A DNA stretch of 64,000 nucleotides from JBCBSP01 sp039819095 (GTDB taxonomy: Bacteria; Pseudomonadota; Alphaproteobacteria; Caulobacterales; Maricaulaceae), in assembly GCA_039819095.1 (NCBI GenBank), contig JBCBSP010000002.1, forward strand, positions 124,001 to 188,000. The letters run 5' to 3'. The notes under the pieces were generated by a model. That model was not told the DNA's origin, did no database searches, and was given only the letters and a program-made list of their open reading frames with translations. This document shows positions 52,557 to 62,675 of the stretch, piece after piece. A program made the translations under genes and the position numbers. How positions within the stretch are numbered: the first letter of the stretch is position 1; each line of letters starts with the position of its first letter.

Positions 52557-53672
52557 ATGCGAGGTCATCTTCTCGTTTTTCTCGCGCTGGCGCTGTCAGC
52601 CTGTATGCGGCCGGATGTACAGCGTCCGGCGGTCTATGGCGCTGAAGTGACCGCCGAGCGCGCGCGCCTGGCTGAGCAGGCGGTGCGGTTTCAGGACGCC
52701 GAAGCGCGCCGTCTGACGGCGATCGCCTGGCCCATCATGACCGCGAATGCAGAGCTTTGCCCGCGCCGGACCCATATGCCCGGCTTCCGGCTAACCTCCC
52801 ATCATGAGTATTCGCGCGAGCTGCGCGGCGCCGCGCGCGAGCATCTCGACGTGGAGCATCGCCCGAGGCTCCAGATGGTGGTGGCGCAAAGCCCGGCTGA
52901 AGCGGCGGGACTGCGCGCCGGTGATCGGGTCGAAGCGATTGACAGTCGGGCCACCGGGCCGCGCGCACGCGACTGGCGGCGCAGTCTTCATCATCTGGAG
53001 CGCTCGGCGCGCGATGGCCTGGTGCGTCTGACCATCCGGCGTGATGGCGCACTCATGGAGTATGAGATTGAGCTGCGGCCAGCCTGCAGCTACGCCATTG
53101 AGATCCAGCGCAGCCCGGTGGTGAACGCCTTTGCCGATGGCGAACGCATCGTAATCCTGGAAGGACTGATCGATTTCGCCCTCAACGATGAAGAGATCGC
53201 CTTCATCCTCGCTCACGAGCTGGCGCATAATGTGGAACGACATGTCCAGGCTTCACAGTGGAACGCGCTGGCCGGCGGCGCGGCGGGTCTGTTGATCGAT
53301 GTGGCTCTGGCTTCAGCGGGGCTGAATACCGGCGCGGTCTTCGCTGAAGCCGGCATGCGCGTCGGCGCTGAAGCCTACTCGCCGGAGTTCGAGGCCGAAG
53401 CCGATTATCTTTCGCTCTACTATCTGGCCCGCGCCGGCATCCCGCTGGACGGGGTGGAGGCGTTCTGGCGGCGCATGGCCGACCGCCATCCTGAAGGCGT
53501 CACCCGCACCACCACCCATCCCAGCTATCCGGAGCGCACGGTCAACATCATCGCGACCCGCCAGGAGATTGAAGCGAAAATCGCCGCCGGCGAGCCGCTC
53601 ATTCCTGAGCGACGCAAGTCGAATTTCGACCGAAACAGGTCTGACGAGCATCGCGCGCTTGACGGAGGGTGA
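52557..53672 (+). CDS. M48-family metallopeptidase lipoprotein with PDZ domain
   Basis: 371 residues. Lipobox ALSAC places the acylated Cys at residue 16. A PDZ-like segment (about 102-160; AGLRAGDRVEAID) precedes the zinc peptidase core: HELAH at 220-224 and third ligand Glu in EFEAEADYLSLYYL. Periplasmic quality-control protease anchored to a membrane, similar to BepA/LoiP types. Its stop overlaps the next open frame. Confidence 0.9.
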   Translation: MRGHLLVFLALALSACMRPDVQRPAVYGAEVTAERARLAEQAVRFQDAEARRLTAIAWPIMTANAELCPRRTHMPGFRLTSHHEYSRELRGAAREHLDVEHRPRLQMVVAQSPAEAAGLRAGDRVEAIDSRATGPRARDWRRSLHHLERSARDGLVRLTIRRDGALMEYEIELRPACSYAIEIQRSPVVNAFADGERIVILEGLIDFALNDEEIAFILAHELAHNVERHVQASQWNALAGGAAGLLIDVALASAGLNTGAVFAEAGMRVGAEAYSPEFEAEADYLSLYYLARAGIPLDGVEAFWRRMADRHPEGVTRTTTHPSYPERTVNIIATRQEIEAKIAAGEPLIPERRKSNFDRNRSDEHRALDGG

Positions 53673-53695
53673 GCTTCGGGCCTACCGCGACCGGT

Positions 53696-54841
53696 ATGAC
53701 GCCCGATCTGGAAAACGCACGCGGCCTTTTCGATATTCCGCGCGAGACCGCGTATCTGAACGCCGCGCAGATGGGACCTCTGCCGACCGTCGCGCGTATC
53801 GCCGGCGAGACGGCCTATGGGCGCAAGGCGAGACCCTGGCTTCGCACGGTTCAGGAAGACTTCTTCGACACGCCTGAAGCGCTTCGCGGTCTTGGCGCGG
53901 GCCTGTTCGGCGCCACGCCTGACGATGTTGCGATCATCCCGGCGGTCTCCTACGGCCTGGCCGTCGCGGCGCGAAACATCCAGCTTCAGCCAGGCCAGGA
54001 CATCCTCGTCCTGGACGAGCAGTTTCCGTCAAACGTCTATACTTGGCGGCGCATGGCCGAGCGTGAGGAGGCGCGACTGGTCACCGTTGCGCGTCGAGAC
54101 GGCCAGAGCTGGACCGAGGCGCTGCTCGGCTCGATCGGTCCGCGAACCGGGCTGATCGCTTGCGGCGCGTTGCACTGGATTGACGGCGGGCGTGTCGACC
54201 TCGTCGCGATCGGGGCCGCCGCCAGGGCGCACGGCGCCAAAATCGTCCTGGATCTCACTCAATCGCTGGGCGTCATGGAGTTCGATATTGCCGAGTGCGA
54301 TCCGGAGTTTGCGGCCGCGGCTGGCTATAAATGGATGCTCGGACCCTATACGCTTGGTCTTCTCTACGCAGCACCGCGCTGGCGGGACGGCGAACCGCTG
54401 GAGGAGAACTGGATCAATCGCGAGCGCTCTGAGGACTTCACGCGTTTGATCGATTATCGCGACGGTTACCAGCCCGGCGCGCGCCGCTTCGATATGGGCG
54501 AACGCTCCAACTTCCAGCTAATTCCCAGCCTGATCGTATCGCTTAAATTGCTCGCCGGCTTTGGCGCGCCGGCCATCGCGGCTCATCTGGCTGAGACATC
54601 TGCGGCCATTGCAGACGCGGTGAAGCCTCTGGGTCTGCTCGCCGACACGCCTGACAGGGCGCCGCACTATCTCGCCCTGACCCTGCCGCACTCTGCGCCG
54701 AGCGATCTTGTGGCGCGACTGCGCGCCCGTGACGTGCATGTGTCCCAGCGCGGGCGACGCCTGCGCGTCGGCGCGCATATCTATAACGACCTGACCGATG
54801 TCGAGCGCTTCGTCGAAGCGGTCAGAGCCGAGCTTACATGA
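53696..54841 (+). CDS. Class V PLP-dependent aminotransferase family protein
   Basis: 381 residues from the ATG at 53696 (MTPDLENARGLFDIP). A GTG at 53669, next to GGAG, would add 9 residues and overlap the previous stop. The PLP lysine sits in AGYKWMLGPYTLG and the Asp in VLDLTQSLGVM. The family includes cysteine desulfurases and isopenicillin-N epimerase-like enzymes; no catalytic loop Cys of a desulfurase is obvious, so it is more likely an epimerase- or lyase-like member. Substrate unknown. Confidence 0.83.
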   Translation: MTPDLENARGLFDIPRETAYLNAAQMGPLPTVARIAGETAYGRKARPWLRTVQEDFFDTPEALRGLGAGLFGATPDDVAIIPAVSYGLAVAARNIQLQPGQDILVLDEQFPSNVYTWRRMAEREEARLVTVARRDGQSWTEALLGSIGPRTGLIACGALHWIDGGRVDLVAIGAAARAHGAKIVLDLTQSLGVMEFDIAECDPEFAAAAGYKWMLGPYTLGLLYAAPRWRDGEPLEENWINRERSEDFTRLIDYRDGYQPGARRFDMGERSNFQLIPSLIVSLKLLAGFGAPAIAAHLAETSAAIADAVKPLGLLADTPDRAPHYLALTLPHSAPSDLVARLRARDVHVSQRGRRLRVGAHIYNDLTDVERFVEAVRAELT

Positions 54842-55728
54842 CGCCGCAACGGCCCGGACTTCTGGGCTGGGGCGGGCTGGCGCTTCTGGCTCTGGTCTGG
54901 GGCGGGGCGTTTTCCTTCATCGCCGTTGCGGTGGAAACATTGCCGCCCTCCATGGTCGCCTTTGCGCGCTTGGCGCTGGCTGCGCTGGTGCTGACCGGGT
55001 GGGCGGTCTGGCGCGGGCGTCGCTTCCCACCGATCACGGACCAGCGCTGGCTGTGGATCGCGGCGCTCGGCTTTTTCGGCAATACGCTGCCCTTCACCCT
55101 GATCGCGATCGGCCAGCAGACCGTGCCGTCCGGAGTGGCGGGCATTTTGATGGGCATGACGCCGCTGGCCATCATCGCCGCGGCGCACTTCGTTCTTCCC
55201 GGCGAGCGCATGACGGTAAGGAAGGGAGCCGGTTTCCTCATCGGGTTTTCCGGCATCGCCCTGTTGATGGGGCCGTCCGCCATTGAGGGGCTCTGGCGCG
55301 CCGATTTCCTTGCCCAGCTCATCATCTTCGCCGCGACGCTGGCTTATGCGACCAACGCCATCCTTTACCAGGCCGGCCCGGAAACCCCGCCCAGCATCGT
55401 GGCCGCCGGGTCGCTGATCACCGCTGCGGTCCTGGCCGCGCCGCTCGCGATCTTCGATCTAGTCACCGGGCCGCCCATCGCGCCCAGCTCAGCCTCTGTT
55501 GCGGCGGTCATCGCCCTGGCGCTGTTTCCGACCGCCCTGGCCGCCATCGTCTATATGGGCATCGCCCGCCAGGTCGGGGCGGCCTTCATCGCGCTGATCA
55601 ATTATGTCGTCCCGGTCGTCGCCGCGCTGATCGGTCTGGCGCTCGGCGAATCGCTGGGCTGGACCAGCCTCGCCGCGCTCGCGATCATCCTCAGCGGCAT
55701 CTTCATCGCACGACGTAGATCCGGCTGA
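54838..55728 (+). CDS. EamA-family (DMT) transporter
   Basis: 296 residues with ten predicted membrane helices in two EamA repeats (LALLALVWGGAFSFIAVAVE and the second from about 150). Drug/metabolite transporter, often an amino-acid or metabolite exporter. Starts 4 bases inside the end of the aminotransferase gene (ATGA), so the two are coupled and the transporter may handle its product. Confidence 0.87.
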   Translation: MTPQRPGLLGWGGLALLALVWGGAFSFIAVAVETLPPSMVAFARLALAALVLTGWAVWRGRRFPPITDQRWLWIAALGFFGNTLPFTLIAIGQQTVPSGVAGILMGMTPLAIIAAAHFVLPGERMTVRKGAGFLIGFSGIALLMGPSAIEGLWRADFLAQLIIFAATLAYATNAILYQAGPETPPSIVAAGSLITAAVLAAPLAIFDLVTGPPIAPSSASVAAVIALALFPTALAAIVYMGIARQVGAAFIALINYVVPVVAALIGLALGESLGWTSLAALAIILSGIFIARRRSG

Positions 55729-55971
55729 AGCTTCGCCTTCACGCCTGTCATGCCAGATCCTTACCGACGGCCCTGAGTTGGAACCAGAGGACGTGAGGCG
55801 CTTGCGGCTCCTGGATTCCCGCGGTCGCGGCGCTATCGAGGGGAGGAAACCGGCCTCAAACCTGTCGTCAAGCCAATGTGGTTTGCGTTTTGAGATCTCT
55901 GATTTGGACGTTTGGGATGAGGGCGATGAACCAGGCGCATATGAGACGCCCTTCGATGGCAAATCGGCGAA

Positions 55972-57183
55972 CTACGTCACCGCCTTACGTGTGGTGAAGG
56001 CGGGCTGCTGGTACTCGCCGGTTTCGGTCACTTCGGCGAGCGCCGCGCCAGCGTCGAACACGTCTGTATAGGACACGTAAAGCGGGTTGAAACCGAAGCG
56101 CATCAGGTTCGGGTCGCGGAAATCGCCGATAATCCCGCGCGCGATCATCGCCTGTACGATAGCGTATCCGGCTTCGTGCTCCAGGCAGACATGACCGCCC
56201 CGGCGTTCGAAGATCGCCGGAGAAATCGTCGACAGGCCGAGCGCTTCAGCGCGCTCCAGAAGAATGTCGCCAAGCCGTCCGGCCTTGGCTTCCACCTGCG
56301 CCATGTCGATGCCTTCATAGGCGGCCACCGCCCCGTGGAAGGCGGCCAGCGCCAGGATGGAGGGCGAGCTGGTGCGAAAGCGCGAAATCCCGTCGGCCGG
56401 CTCGTAAGGGTCTTCAAAATCGAAGGGACGTTTATGGCCCAACCAGCCCGTGACGGGATGATGCAGCGTCCCGATTTCATCACGCGCGCAATACAAGAAG
56501 GCCGGCGCGCCCGGCCCGCCATTGAGAAACTTGTATCCGCAGCCGACCGCGTAGCGCGCGCCCCATTCCGCGAGCTTCAGATTCACAAGTCCGGTCGCGT
56601 GGCTCAGATCCCAAACGATGGATAGGCCAGCGCGGCGCGCCTCGGCCTCGTAGCTGGCGATATCGGCGATATCGGCGGTCTTGTAGTGAACCGCGCTTTT
56701 GATCAGAACCTTCACGCCATCGGGAAGATTCGTTGGTGACGTTCCCGGCGCGACACGATGGAAGGGCGCGCCTGAGACGCGCGACAGGCCCTCCAGAACG
56801 TGACCGTCGGTGGGAAACTCGCCCGCCTCGGTCGCAAGCGCCCCGCCATCGCGATCGATGAGCGCGCCGGCGAGCTTGAAGATCAGCACGGTGACGGTAT
56901 CAGCTGCGATGACCTCGTCTTCATCCACGCCGACCAAGCGGGAGAGGCTGGCGCCAAGCTTGAGCGGCAGATCCATCCAGCCGGCCGTGTTCCAGGACCG
57001 GATCAGCCCCTCGCGCCACTCGCTTTCAGCCGCATCCTGCAGGCGCGCCAGCGCGCTGAGCGGCGGCGGGCCGAGCGAGTTGCCATCCAGATAGATCATC
57101 TCTCCAGGCAGCGCGAAGAGCGCTCGCCGATCGGCGAGCGGGTCATCGCGGTCGAGCGCCTGGCAGTCTTCACGCGTCAGCAT
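55972..57183 (-). CDS. kynU: Kynureninase
   Basis: 403 residues. PLP enzyme that splits kynurenine to anthranilate and alanine. The PLP lysine is K218 in GYKFLNGGPGAP, with DLSHATG and HYKTADIAD also typical. It is followed by the C-terminal VCLEHE. Other kynurenine-pathway genes are absent from the window. It lies 12 bases downstream of the SDR gene in the same direction. Confidence 0.93.
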   Translation of the reverse strand: MLTREDCQALDRDDPLADRRALFALPGEMIYLDGNSLGPPPLSALARLQDAAESEWREGLIRSWNTAGWMDLPLKLGASLSRLVGVDEDEVIAADTVTVLIFKLAGALIDRDGGALATEAGEFPTDGHVLEGLSRVSGAPFHRVAPGTSPTNLPDGVKVLIKSAVHYKTADIADIASYEAEARRAGLSIVWDLSHATGLVNLKLAEWGARYAVGCGYKFLNGGPGAPAFLYCARDEIGTLHHPVTGWLGHKRPFDFEDPYEPADGISRFRTSSPSILALAAFHGAVAAYEGIDMAQVEAKAGRLGDILLERAEALGLSTISPAIFERRGGHVCLEHEAGYAIVQAMIARGIIGDFRDPNLMRFGFNPLYVSYTDVFDAGAALAEVTETGEYQQPAFTTRKAVT

Positions 57184-57195
57184 AGGCGAAGGCTC

Positions 57196-57972
57196 CTAGA
57201 GCGGGCCGCGCGCGGTGATGCCGCCATCGATGATCAGGCATTGGCCGGTCATGTAGCTGGACGCGTCCGACGCCAGGAAGTGAATGGCCGCCGCCATGTC
57301 TTCAGGCTGGCCTACCCGCTGGATGGAGAAATTGCGCTTCATCATGTCGTCCAGCTCCGGGCTGGAAGTAAGCGCAGACGCCAGCTTGGTCTCGGTCAGA
57401 CCCGGGCAGAGCGCGTTCACCCGGACGCCCTGTGCGCCACACTCCTGAGCCAGGACCTGGGTCATGGAGATGACCGCGGCCTTGGTGATCGAGTAAGCGC
57501 CCTGGAAGAAGCCGGGCCGGATGCCGTTGATGGAAGCGACGTTCACGATGGAGCCGCCGCCGGTCTCCTTCATCATCTTGATGGCGCCGTTGGACAGGAA
57601 GAACGGACCTTTCAGATTGACCTCAAACGTCTTGTCCCAAGCCGAATCCGGCGTGTCTTCAGCGGCGCCGAAATACGGGCTCGTAGCGCCGTTATTGACC
57701 AGAATATCGAGCCGGCCCTCGGTATCCTTGATGGAGGCAAGCGCAGCCTCGCGATCCTCCGCCGAACCCAGATGCAGCGTCATGGCCCTCGCCTGACCGC
57801 CCGCCTCACGGATCAGACCGGCGACGCGTTCGCAGTCTTCAATCTTGCGGCTGGAGCAGATCACCGTGGCTCCGTGGCGCGCCAGGCGCAGCGCGGTCGC
57901 CTCGCCAATGCCGCGGCTCGCTCCGGCGACCAGCGCCACCTTGCCGTCCAGTGAAAGATCCTTGTCGGCCAT
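57196..57972 (-). CDS. Short-chain dehydrogenase/reductase
   Basis: 258 residues with GASRGIGEATA (NAD(P) site), NNGATSP, catalytic Ser in VNVASINGI and YSITK. GGGGAGGG is 7 bases before the ATG. Substrate unknown. Probably cotranscribed with kynU. Confidence 0.9.
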   Translation of the reverse strand: MADKDLSLDGKVALVAGASRGIGEATALRLARHGATVICSSRKIEDCERVAGLIREAGGQARAMTLHLGSAEDREAALASIKDTEGRLDILVNNGATSPYFGAAEDTPDSAWDKTFEVNLKGPFFLSNGAIKMMKETGGGSIVNVASINGIRPGFFQGAYSITKAAVISMTQVLAQECGAQGVRVNALCPGLTETKLASALTSSPELDDMMKRNFSIQRVGQPEDMAAAIHFLASDASSYMTGQCLIIDGGITARGPL

Positions 57973-58023
57973 GATCGGCCCTCCCCTCAAATGTGATTGG
58001 TATCGGTTCGACCGGACGCATCA

Positions 58024-58060
58024 CCCGGAGCGGCGGACTGTGACGGTCGCGCGCTCCGGG
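58024..58060 (-). terminator. Hairpin between S9 peptidase and SDR genes
   Basis: CCCGGAGCG (58024-58032) pairs perfectly with CGCTCCGGG (58052-58060), a 9-base-pair stem with a 19-base loop, 16 bases past the peptidase stop. Candidate terminator or attenuator on the minus strand; no T-run. Confidence 0.45.
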
Positions 58061-58075
58061 CATGACGCGGCCGGC

Positions 58076-60124
58076 TCAGTCTTCCATGCCGAGCAGATCC
58101 GGCAGGGGCAGTTCGTGCGCCGGCGGCTCTCCGCCTTCGCCCTGCAGGTAGTGCTTCATCCAACGCATGACGCGATGGGCGTAGTCATACTGGGCCGCCG
58201 CATTGCGGTTGCCATGACCCTCGCCAGGATAGGTGACCAGACGCACGGGCGCCTCGCCGGCCATCTTCAGCATTCGGTAGAGGATGTAGGACTGGCTGGC
58301 GTCCACGCGAGTGTCTTCCTCGCCATGGATGATGAGGGTCGGCGTGGTGGAGCCCTGCGCATGGAAGGTGGGGCTGTACTCCAGATAGAGCGGCCAGTTC
58401 TGCCACGGATACTCCATGAAGTGCACGTCGATCATCTCCACGGGAATCTCGGTCGTGCCGAAGAAGGAGATCAGCTCGGTCAGCGCCACGAAAGGCACGC
58501 TGGCTGCGAAGTGCTCGCTGGCCACGGTCGCGCCCCAGGCTGAGGCAAAGCCGCCATAGGAGCCGCCGGTGATGCCGACGCGGTCAGGATCGATGATGCC
58601 GGCTTCCGACAGGGCGCCGATGGCGTCGACCAGATCGTTGAACTCCTCGCCCGGCGGGTCGAGATGATCGAGCTTGGCGAACACCTCGCCGCGCCCGGTC
58701 GAGCCGCGATAATTCGGGTAGAAGACCGCAAAGCCTTCGCCGGTCCCGATATGGCCTGCGCGCGAATAGCCGGTCAGCCACCCATTGGAATCGTGGGCTT
58801 CCGGGCCGCCATGAACGGTCATGATCATCGGCCAGCCGCCATTCGGCGCATCACCGGCCGGCGTCATCAGCACGCCTTCAACGCGCACCCCGTCACGCGC
58901 GGTGTATTCGAACACGCTCTGCTCGGCGAATTCGATATCGGCTAGTTGCGGGTTGTGATCGGTCCAGCGAACCCAGCCCGCGCCGTCATCGACAAACAGC
59001 TCCCGCGGATGGGTGGAGGCGTGCGCGACCATAGAGACCCGCCCGCTATCGCGGTGGAAATCCATGCCGGCGTAGACGACGCCGTCGGCCGGCGCGCGCG
59101 CCGATTCCTCACCGCTCACTTCATACTCGACCAGAGCGCTTTCCGCGCCGACGTGAGCGAGCGTGAGCATGGTGTCATTGTCGCGCCAGGCGATCTGCAT
59201 GATGTGCTGCTCGGCCTCGCGCGCGATCGCTTCGTACTCGCCGTTGCGAGCATTGGCGACATGCAGCGTGCCGGCGGTCGGGTCAGCCCGGTCGGCGCCC
59301 GCCAGGAAGGCCAGTCGGCGCGCATTCGGCGAGAACACCGCCGAGCCGATCTTGCCCGGCGTTTCGATCACGCTGATCACATCGCCATCATCGGCGTCGA
59401 TGACATGCCAGCGCCGGCTCATCAGCGAATCATCGACCAGCGGGGTCGGGGCCAGAGCGACCGCAAGGCGCTCGCCATTCTCGCTCAAGGAGAGCTGCGA
59501 GGGATGGCCGGGAAGGGCGAGCCGCTCCGGCGCATCATCCCCGTCAAGATCGGCCTTCCAGACGTGGGAGAAGGTGTAGTCCTCCTCAAACACGTTGGCG
59601 CGAAAGCCGCGGCTGCGCAGTGAAGAGATCGTCGGGTCGGCTTCATCGCGCGCGATGAAGAAAATACTCTCGCCGTCAGGCGTGATCACATAGCTCTGGA
59701 TCGACTGGTCGAAGCCGAACAAGCGCTGGGCTTCACCACCGCTGGCGGAGATCGAGTAAACGGTGGTCGCATCGTCGCCGTCTCGGCGATCCAGGAAGGT
59801 GATGGCGTCGCCACCGGGCGCCCAGGCCACGGCGCCAATGCGGCCTTGGCCGGCGATGAAGGTGCGGCTCTCGCCAGCCCCATCGGTAATGTGCAGCTCA
59901 AGATGCGGCACGCCGTCATCTTCACCGTCGACGACGTTGCGCGGAACCGAAACCGTGTAGAAGATCTGGTCCCCATCCGGAGCGATCTGCGCCCCCCCGA
60001 CCTGACGGATCTCAAACAGATCCTCAATGGTCATGGCCCGCTGCGCCTGCGCGGCCGGAACCGCGATCAGACCGATGGCGAGCGCTGCGCCCAAAAGCCT
60101 GGCGCGGCTGGTGTTCACCGTCAT
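58076..60124 (-). CDS. Secreted S9-family prolyl oligopeptidase/acylaminoacyl peptidase
   Basis: 682 residues. Signal peptide LLGAALAIGLIAVPAAQAQ follows the ATG at 60124, with GGGGAA upstream. An N-terminal beta-propeller (about 25-400) precedes an alpha/beta-hydrolase with Ser in GGSYGGFASAW, Asp in HGEEDTRVD and His in GEGHGN. Degrades short peptides outside the cytoplasm. Related to but distinct from the DPP-IV-type gene at 26 kb. Confidence 0.92.
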   Translation of the reverse strand: MTVNTSRARLLGAALAIGLIAVPAAQAQRAMTIEDLFEIRQVGGAQIAPDGDQIFYTVSVPRNVVDGEDDGVPHLELHITDGAGESRTFIAGQGRIGAVAWAPGGDAITFLDRRDGDDATTVYSISASGGEAQRLFGFDQSIQSYVITPDGESIFFIARDEADPTISSLRSRGFRANVFEEDYTFSHVWKADLDGDDAPERLALPGHPSQLSLSENGERLAVALAPTPLVDDSLMSRRWHVIDADDGDVISVIETPGKIGSAVFSPNARRLAFLAGADRADPTAGTLHVANARNGEYEAIAREAEQHIMQIAWRDNDTMLTLAHVGAESALVEYEVSGEESARAPADGVVYAGMDFHRDSGRVSMVAHASTHPRELFVDDGAGWVRWTDHNPQLADIEFAEQSVFEYTARDGVRVEGVLMTPAGDAPNGGWPMIMTVHGGPEAHDSNGWLTGYSRAGHIGTGEGFAVFYPNYRGSTGRGEVFAKLDHLDPPGEEFNDLVDAIGALSEAGIIDPDRVGITGGSYGGFASAWGATVASEHFAASVPFVALTELISFFGTTEIPVEMIDVHFMEYPWQNWPLYLEYSPTFHAQGSTTPTLIIHGEEDTRVDASQSYILYRMLKMAGEAPVRLVTYPGEGHGNRNAAAQYDYAHRVMRWMKHYLQGEGGEPPAHELPLPDLLGMED

Positions 60125-60265
60125 GGAGAAGTTCCCCTTGGTTAATGTTGCGCGCCACACTAGTGGGCGCCTTCACCGGCGTCGAGATCGCCCGGAGTGA
60201 AAGCCGCATTGTGCGGTGCAGCAGAAAAGCTAGGCTGGTCGCGAGGTTACAGGAGGCTTAAGACA

Positions 60266-61387
60266 GTGAGCGGTCTGGCGAACGCCAAACGCATCGTGGT
60301 GAAGATCGGCTCGTCGCTGCTGACCGACCCGCTGACGGGGACGGCGCGCGCGCCGCGATTCGTCCTGATCGCCGAACAGATCGCCAAATTTCGAAGAGCG
60401 GGCTGCGAGGTGGCGCTGGTCTCCTCAGGTGCGGTGAGCCTGGGCAGGCGTGCGCTCGGGCTGCCGGCCGGCGTGCTCAGCCTTGAACAGAAACAGGCCG
60501 CCGCCGCCGCCGGGCAGCTGCGCCTGGTGGAAACCTGGCGCGAGGCGTTCGATCCGCATGCGGTGGTGCTGGCCCAGGCGCTTGTGACCTGGGAAGACAC
60601 GGAGAGCCGCCGTCGCTGGCTGAATGCGCGCGGAACCCTGAACGCCCTGCTCGCCTGCGGCGCGCTGCCGGTCATCAACGAAAACGACACCGTGGCGACC
60701 GAAGAACTGCGCTTTGGCGATAACGACCGGCTGGCGGCGCGCGTCGCAGCCATGCTGGACGCGGACACGTTGGTCCTGCTGTCCGATGTCGCCGGATTGT
60801 GCACCGCCGATCCCTCACGCGATGTGTCGGCGCAGCTGATCGAGCGCATCGAAGCCATCACCCCTGAGATCGAGGCGCTCGCCGGCGGGACCGGCGCAGC
60901 CGGCACCGGTTCGGGCGGGATGCGCTCCAAGATCGAGGCGGCGCGCATCGCGTCCCAGGCCGGCTGCCGCACCGTGATCGCGGCGGGCGACGTCGAAGCG
61001 CCGCTGACCCGTCTGATGAAGCCCGGCGGGGCGAGCTGGTTTGATGCGCGCGTGGAGCGACCCAAAGCGCGGGCCGCCTTCATTCAGGGCGCACTGTCCC
61101 CGCAAGGGGCGCTGGTGCTGGACGAGGGCGCGGCGAAAGCCGTCGCACAGGGACGCAATCTATTGCCGGCCGGAGTGACTGCGGTGCGCGGCGGGTTTCA
61201 GCGCGGCGACGCGGTGCGTCTGATCGCGCCCGACGGGACGCTTATCGGCAAGGGGCTGGTGGCGTACGATGCCCAGGATGCGAGCCGCATACTGGGCGCA
61301 AAATCCGGTGAAATCGAAGCGCGGCTGGGCTATCGACGCGGCGCGGCTCTGGTGCACGCCGGCGACATGGTTCTGGAAGGACGCTGA
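60266..61387 (+). CDS. proB: Glutamate 5-kinase
   Basis: 373 residues from GTG at 60266, 9 bases after a perfect AGGAGG; the frame to 60197 is longer but without a ribosome site. First step of proline synthesis. N-terminal kinase domain with VVKIGSSLL, VSSGAVSLG and INENDTVAT, then a C-terminal PUA domain (from about 280). proA follows after 5 bases. Confidence 0.96.
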   Translation: MSGLANAKRIVVKIGSSLLTDPLTGTARAPRFVLIAEQIAKFRRAGCEVALVSSGAVSLGRRALGLPAGVLSLEQKQAAAAAGQLRLVETWREAFDPHAVVLAQALVTWEDTESRRRWLNARGTLNALLACGALPVINENDTVATEELRFGDNDRLAARVAAMLDADTLVLLSDVAGLCTADPSRDVSAQLIERIEAITPEIEALAGGTGAAGTGSGGMRSKIEAARIASQAGCRTVIAAGDVEAPLTRLMKPGGASWFDARVERPKARAAFIQGALSPQGALVLDEGAAKAVAQGRNLLPAGVTAVRGGFQRGDAVRLIAPDGTLIGKGLVAYDAQDASRILGAKSGEIEARLGYRRGAALVHAGDMVLEGR

Positions 61388-61392
61388 AGACA

Positions 61393-62673
61393 ATGCCTGA
61401 CGACGCGCAGCGAGTGTTCCAGCGGGGCTGGGCGAGCGAAGCCGGCGCGCGCCTCAGATCCGCCTTTGCAGACCTGCGGCGCAGCACGGCTGAGGCGCGC
61501 ACGGCCGGACTTAGCGCGATGGCTGGCGCCTTGCGCGCGAATGCGGACACGATATTGGCGGCCAACCGAGAAGACCTCAGCGACGCAGCGGCAGACAGCA
61601 AGCCCGCCGCCTTCATCGATCGGCTGGCGCTCGACGCTGAACGGCTGGACGCCATCATCACAGCGGTGGAGACGGTCGCCGCCCTGCCCGATCCGGCGGG
61701 CTCCCGGGTGCTCAGCTGGACCGCGCCCTCCGGCGTGCGGATCGACCAGGTGCGCGAGCCGCTCGGCGCCATCGGCGTCATTTTCGAAAGCCGGCCCAAT
61801 GTCGCAGCCGACGCTGCTGCGCTTTGCCTGCGCGCCGGCGATGTCTGCGTGCTGCGCGGCGGGCGGGATTGCGAGCGCTCGGTGAGTGCGATCGTAGCCG
61901 CGCTGCGCGAAGGCCTCGCTGCAGCGGGCCTGCCCGCAGACGCCGTACAGACCCCGCCGGGCTCGGACCGGGCCTATGTCGGGGACATTCTGGGCGGGCT
62001 GGATGGCGCGCTCGATCTGGTTATTCCGCGCGGCGGCAAGGATCTGGTGGCGCGGGTGCAGCGCGATGCGCGCGTGCCCGTGCTCGGCCATCTGGATGGC
62101 GTCTGCCATGTCTATGTCCATGCCGATGCTGAACCCGATATGGCGCGCGACATCGTCCTGAACTCGAAAATGCGCCGCACCGGCGTGTGCAATGCGGCCG
62201 AAACGCTGCTGATCGACAGCGCCTGCGCACAAGCGCTCCTGCCGGACATCGCCTGGGCGCTGATCAAGGCCGGGTGCACGCTGCGTGGTGATGCCCGCGC
62301 TCAGACCATCGCGCCAGAGATCGAAGCCGCGAGTGCGGCGGACTGGGATGCCGAATATCTCGACGCCATCCTCACCGTCGGCGTGGTGGACGGGCTGGAC
62401 GGCGCGCTGGCGCATATCGCCCGGCATGGCTCAGGACATACTGACGCCATCGTCACAACCAGCGAGGCCATCGCATCGCGCTTTCTCAGCGAGGTCGACA
62501 GCGCGGTGGTCCTGCACAACGCCTCAACCGGGTTTTCCGATGGCGGCGAGTTCGGCTTCGGCGCCGAGATCGGCATCGCAACCGGACGCATTCATGCGCG
62601 CGGCCCGGTCGGCGCCGAACAGCTGACCACCACCAAGTATCAGGTGCGCGGCGGCGGACAGGTGCGCAGCTGA
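61393..62673 (+). CDS. proA: Gamma-glutamyl phosphate reductase
   Basis: 426 residues. Aldehyde-dehydrogenase-like enzyme for the second step of proline synthesis. Motifs PLGAIGVIFESRPNV, IPRGGKDLVARVQ and catalytic Cys in RRTGVCNAAETLLID. Operon with proB. putA, for proline breakdown, lies 18 kb upstream and is oriented the other way. Confidence 0.96.
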   Translation: MPDDAQRVFQRGWASEAGARLRSAFADLRRSTAEARTAGLSAMAGALRANADTILAANREDLSDAAADSKPAAFIDRLALDAERLDAIITAVETVAALPDPAGSRVLSWTAPSGVRIDQVREPLGAIGVIFESRPNVAADAAALCLRAGDVCVLRGGRDCERSVSAIVAALREGLAAAGLPADAVQTPPGSDRAYVGDILGGLDGALDLVIPRGGKDLVARVQRDARVPVLGHLDGVCHVYVHADAEPDMARDIVLNSKMRRTGVCNAAETLLIDSACAQALLPDIAWALIKAGCTLRGDARAQTIAPEIEAASAADWDAEYLDAILTVGVVDGLDGALAHIARHGSGHTDAIVTTSEAIASRFLSEVDSAVVLHNASTGFSDGGEFGFGAEIGIATGRIHARGPVGAEQLTTTKYQVRGGGQVRS

Positions 62674-62675
62674 TC

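Noticed and set aside
55729..55971. 243-base gap between the EamA and kynU genes
   Set aside because: Looked for a small gene or repeat copy; only a weak frame (55778-56071) that enters kynU antisense, and no clear repeat match.
56800..57954. 384-residue plus-strand frame
   Set aside because: Antisense across kynU and the SDR gene; both are intact on the minus strand.
61330..62427. 365-residue minus-strand frame
   Set aside because: Antisense to proA; no recognisable domain.
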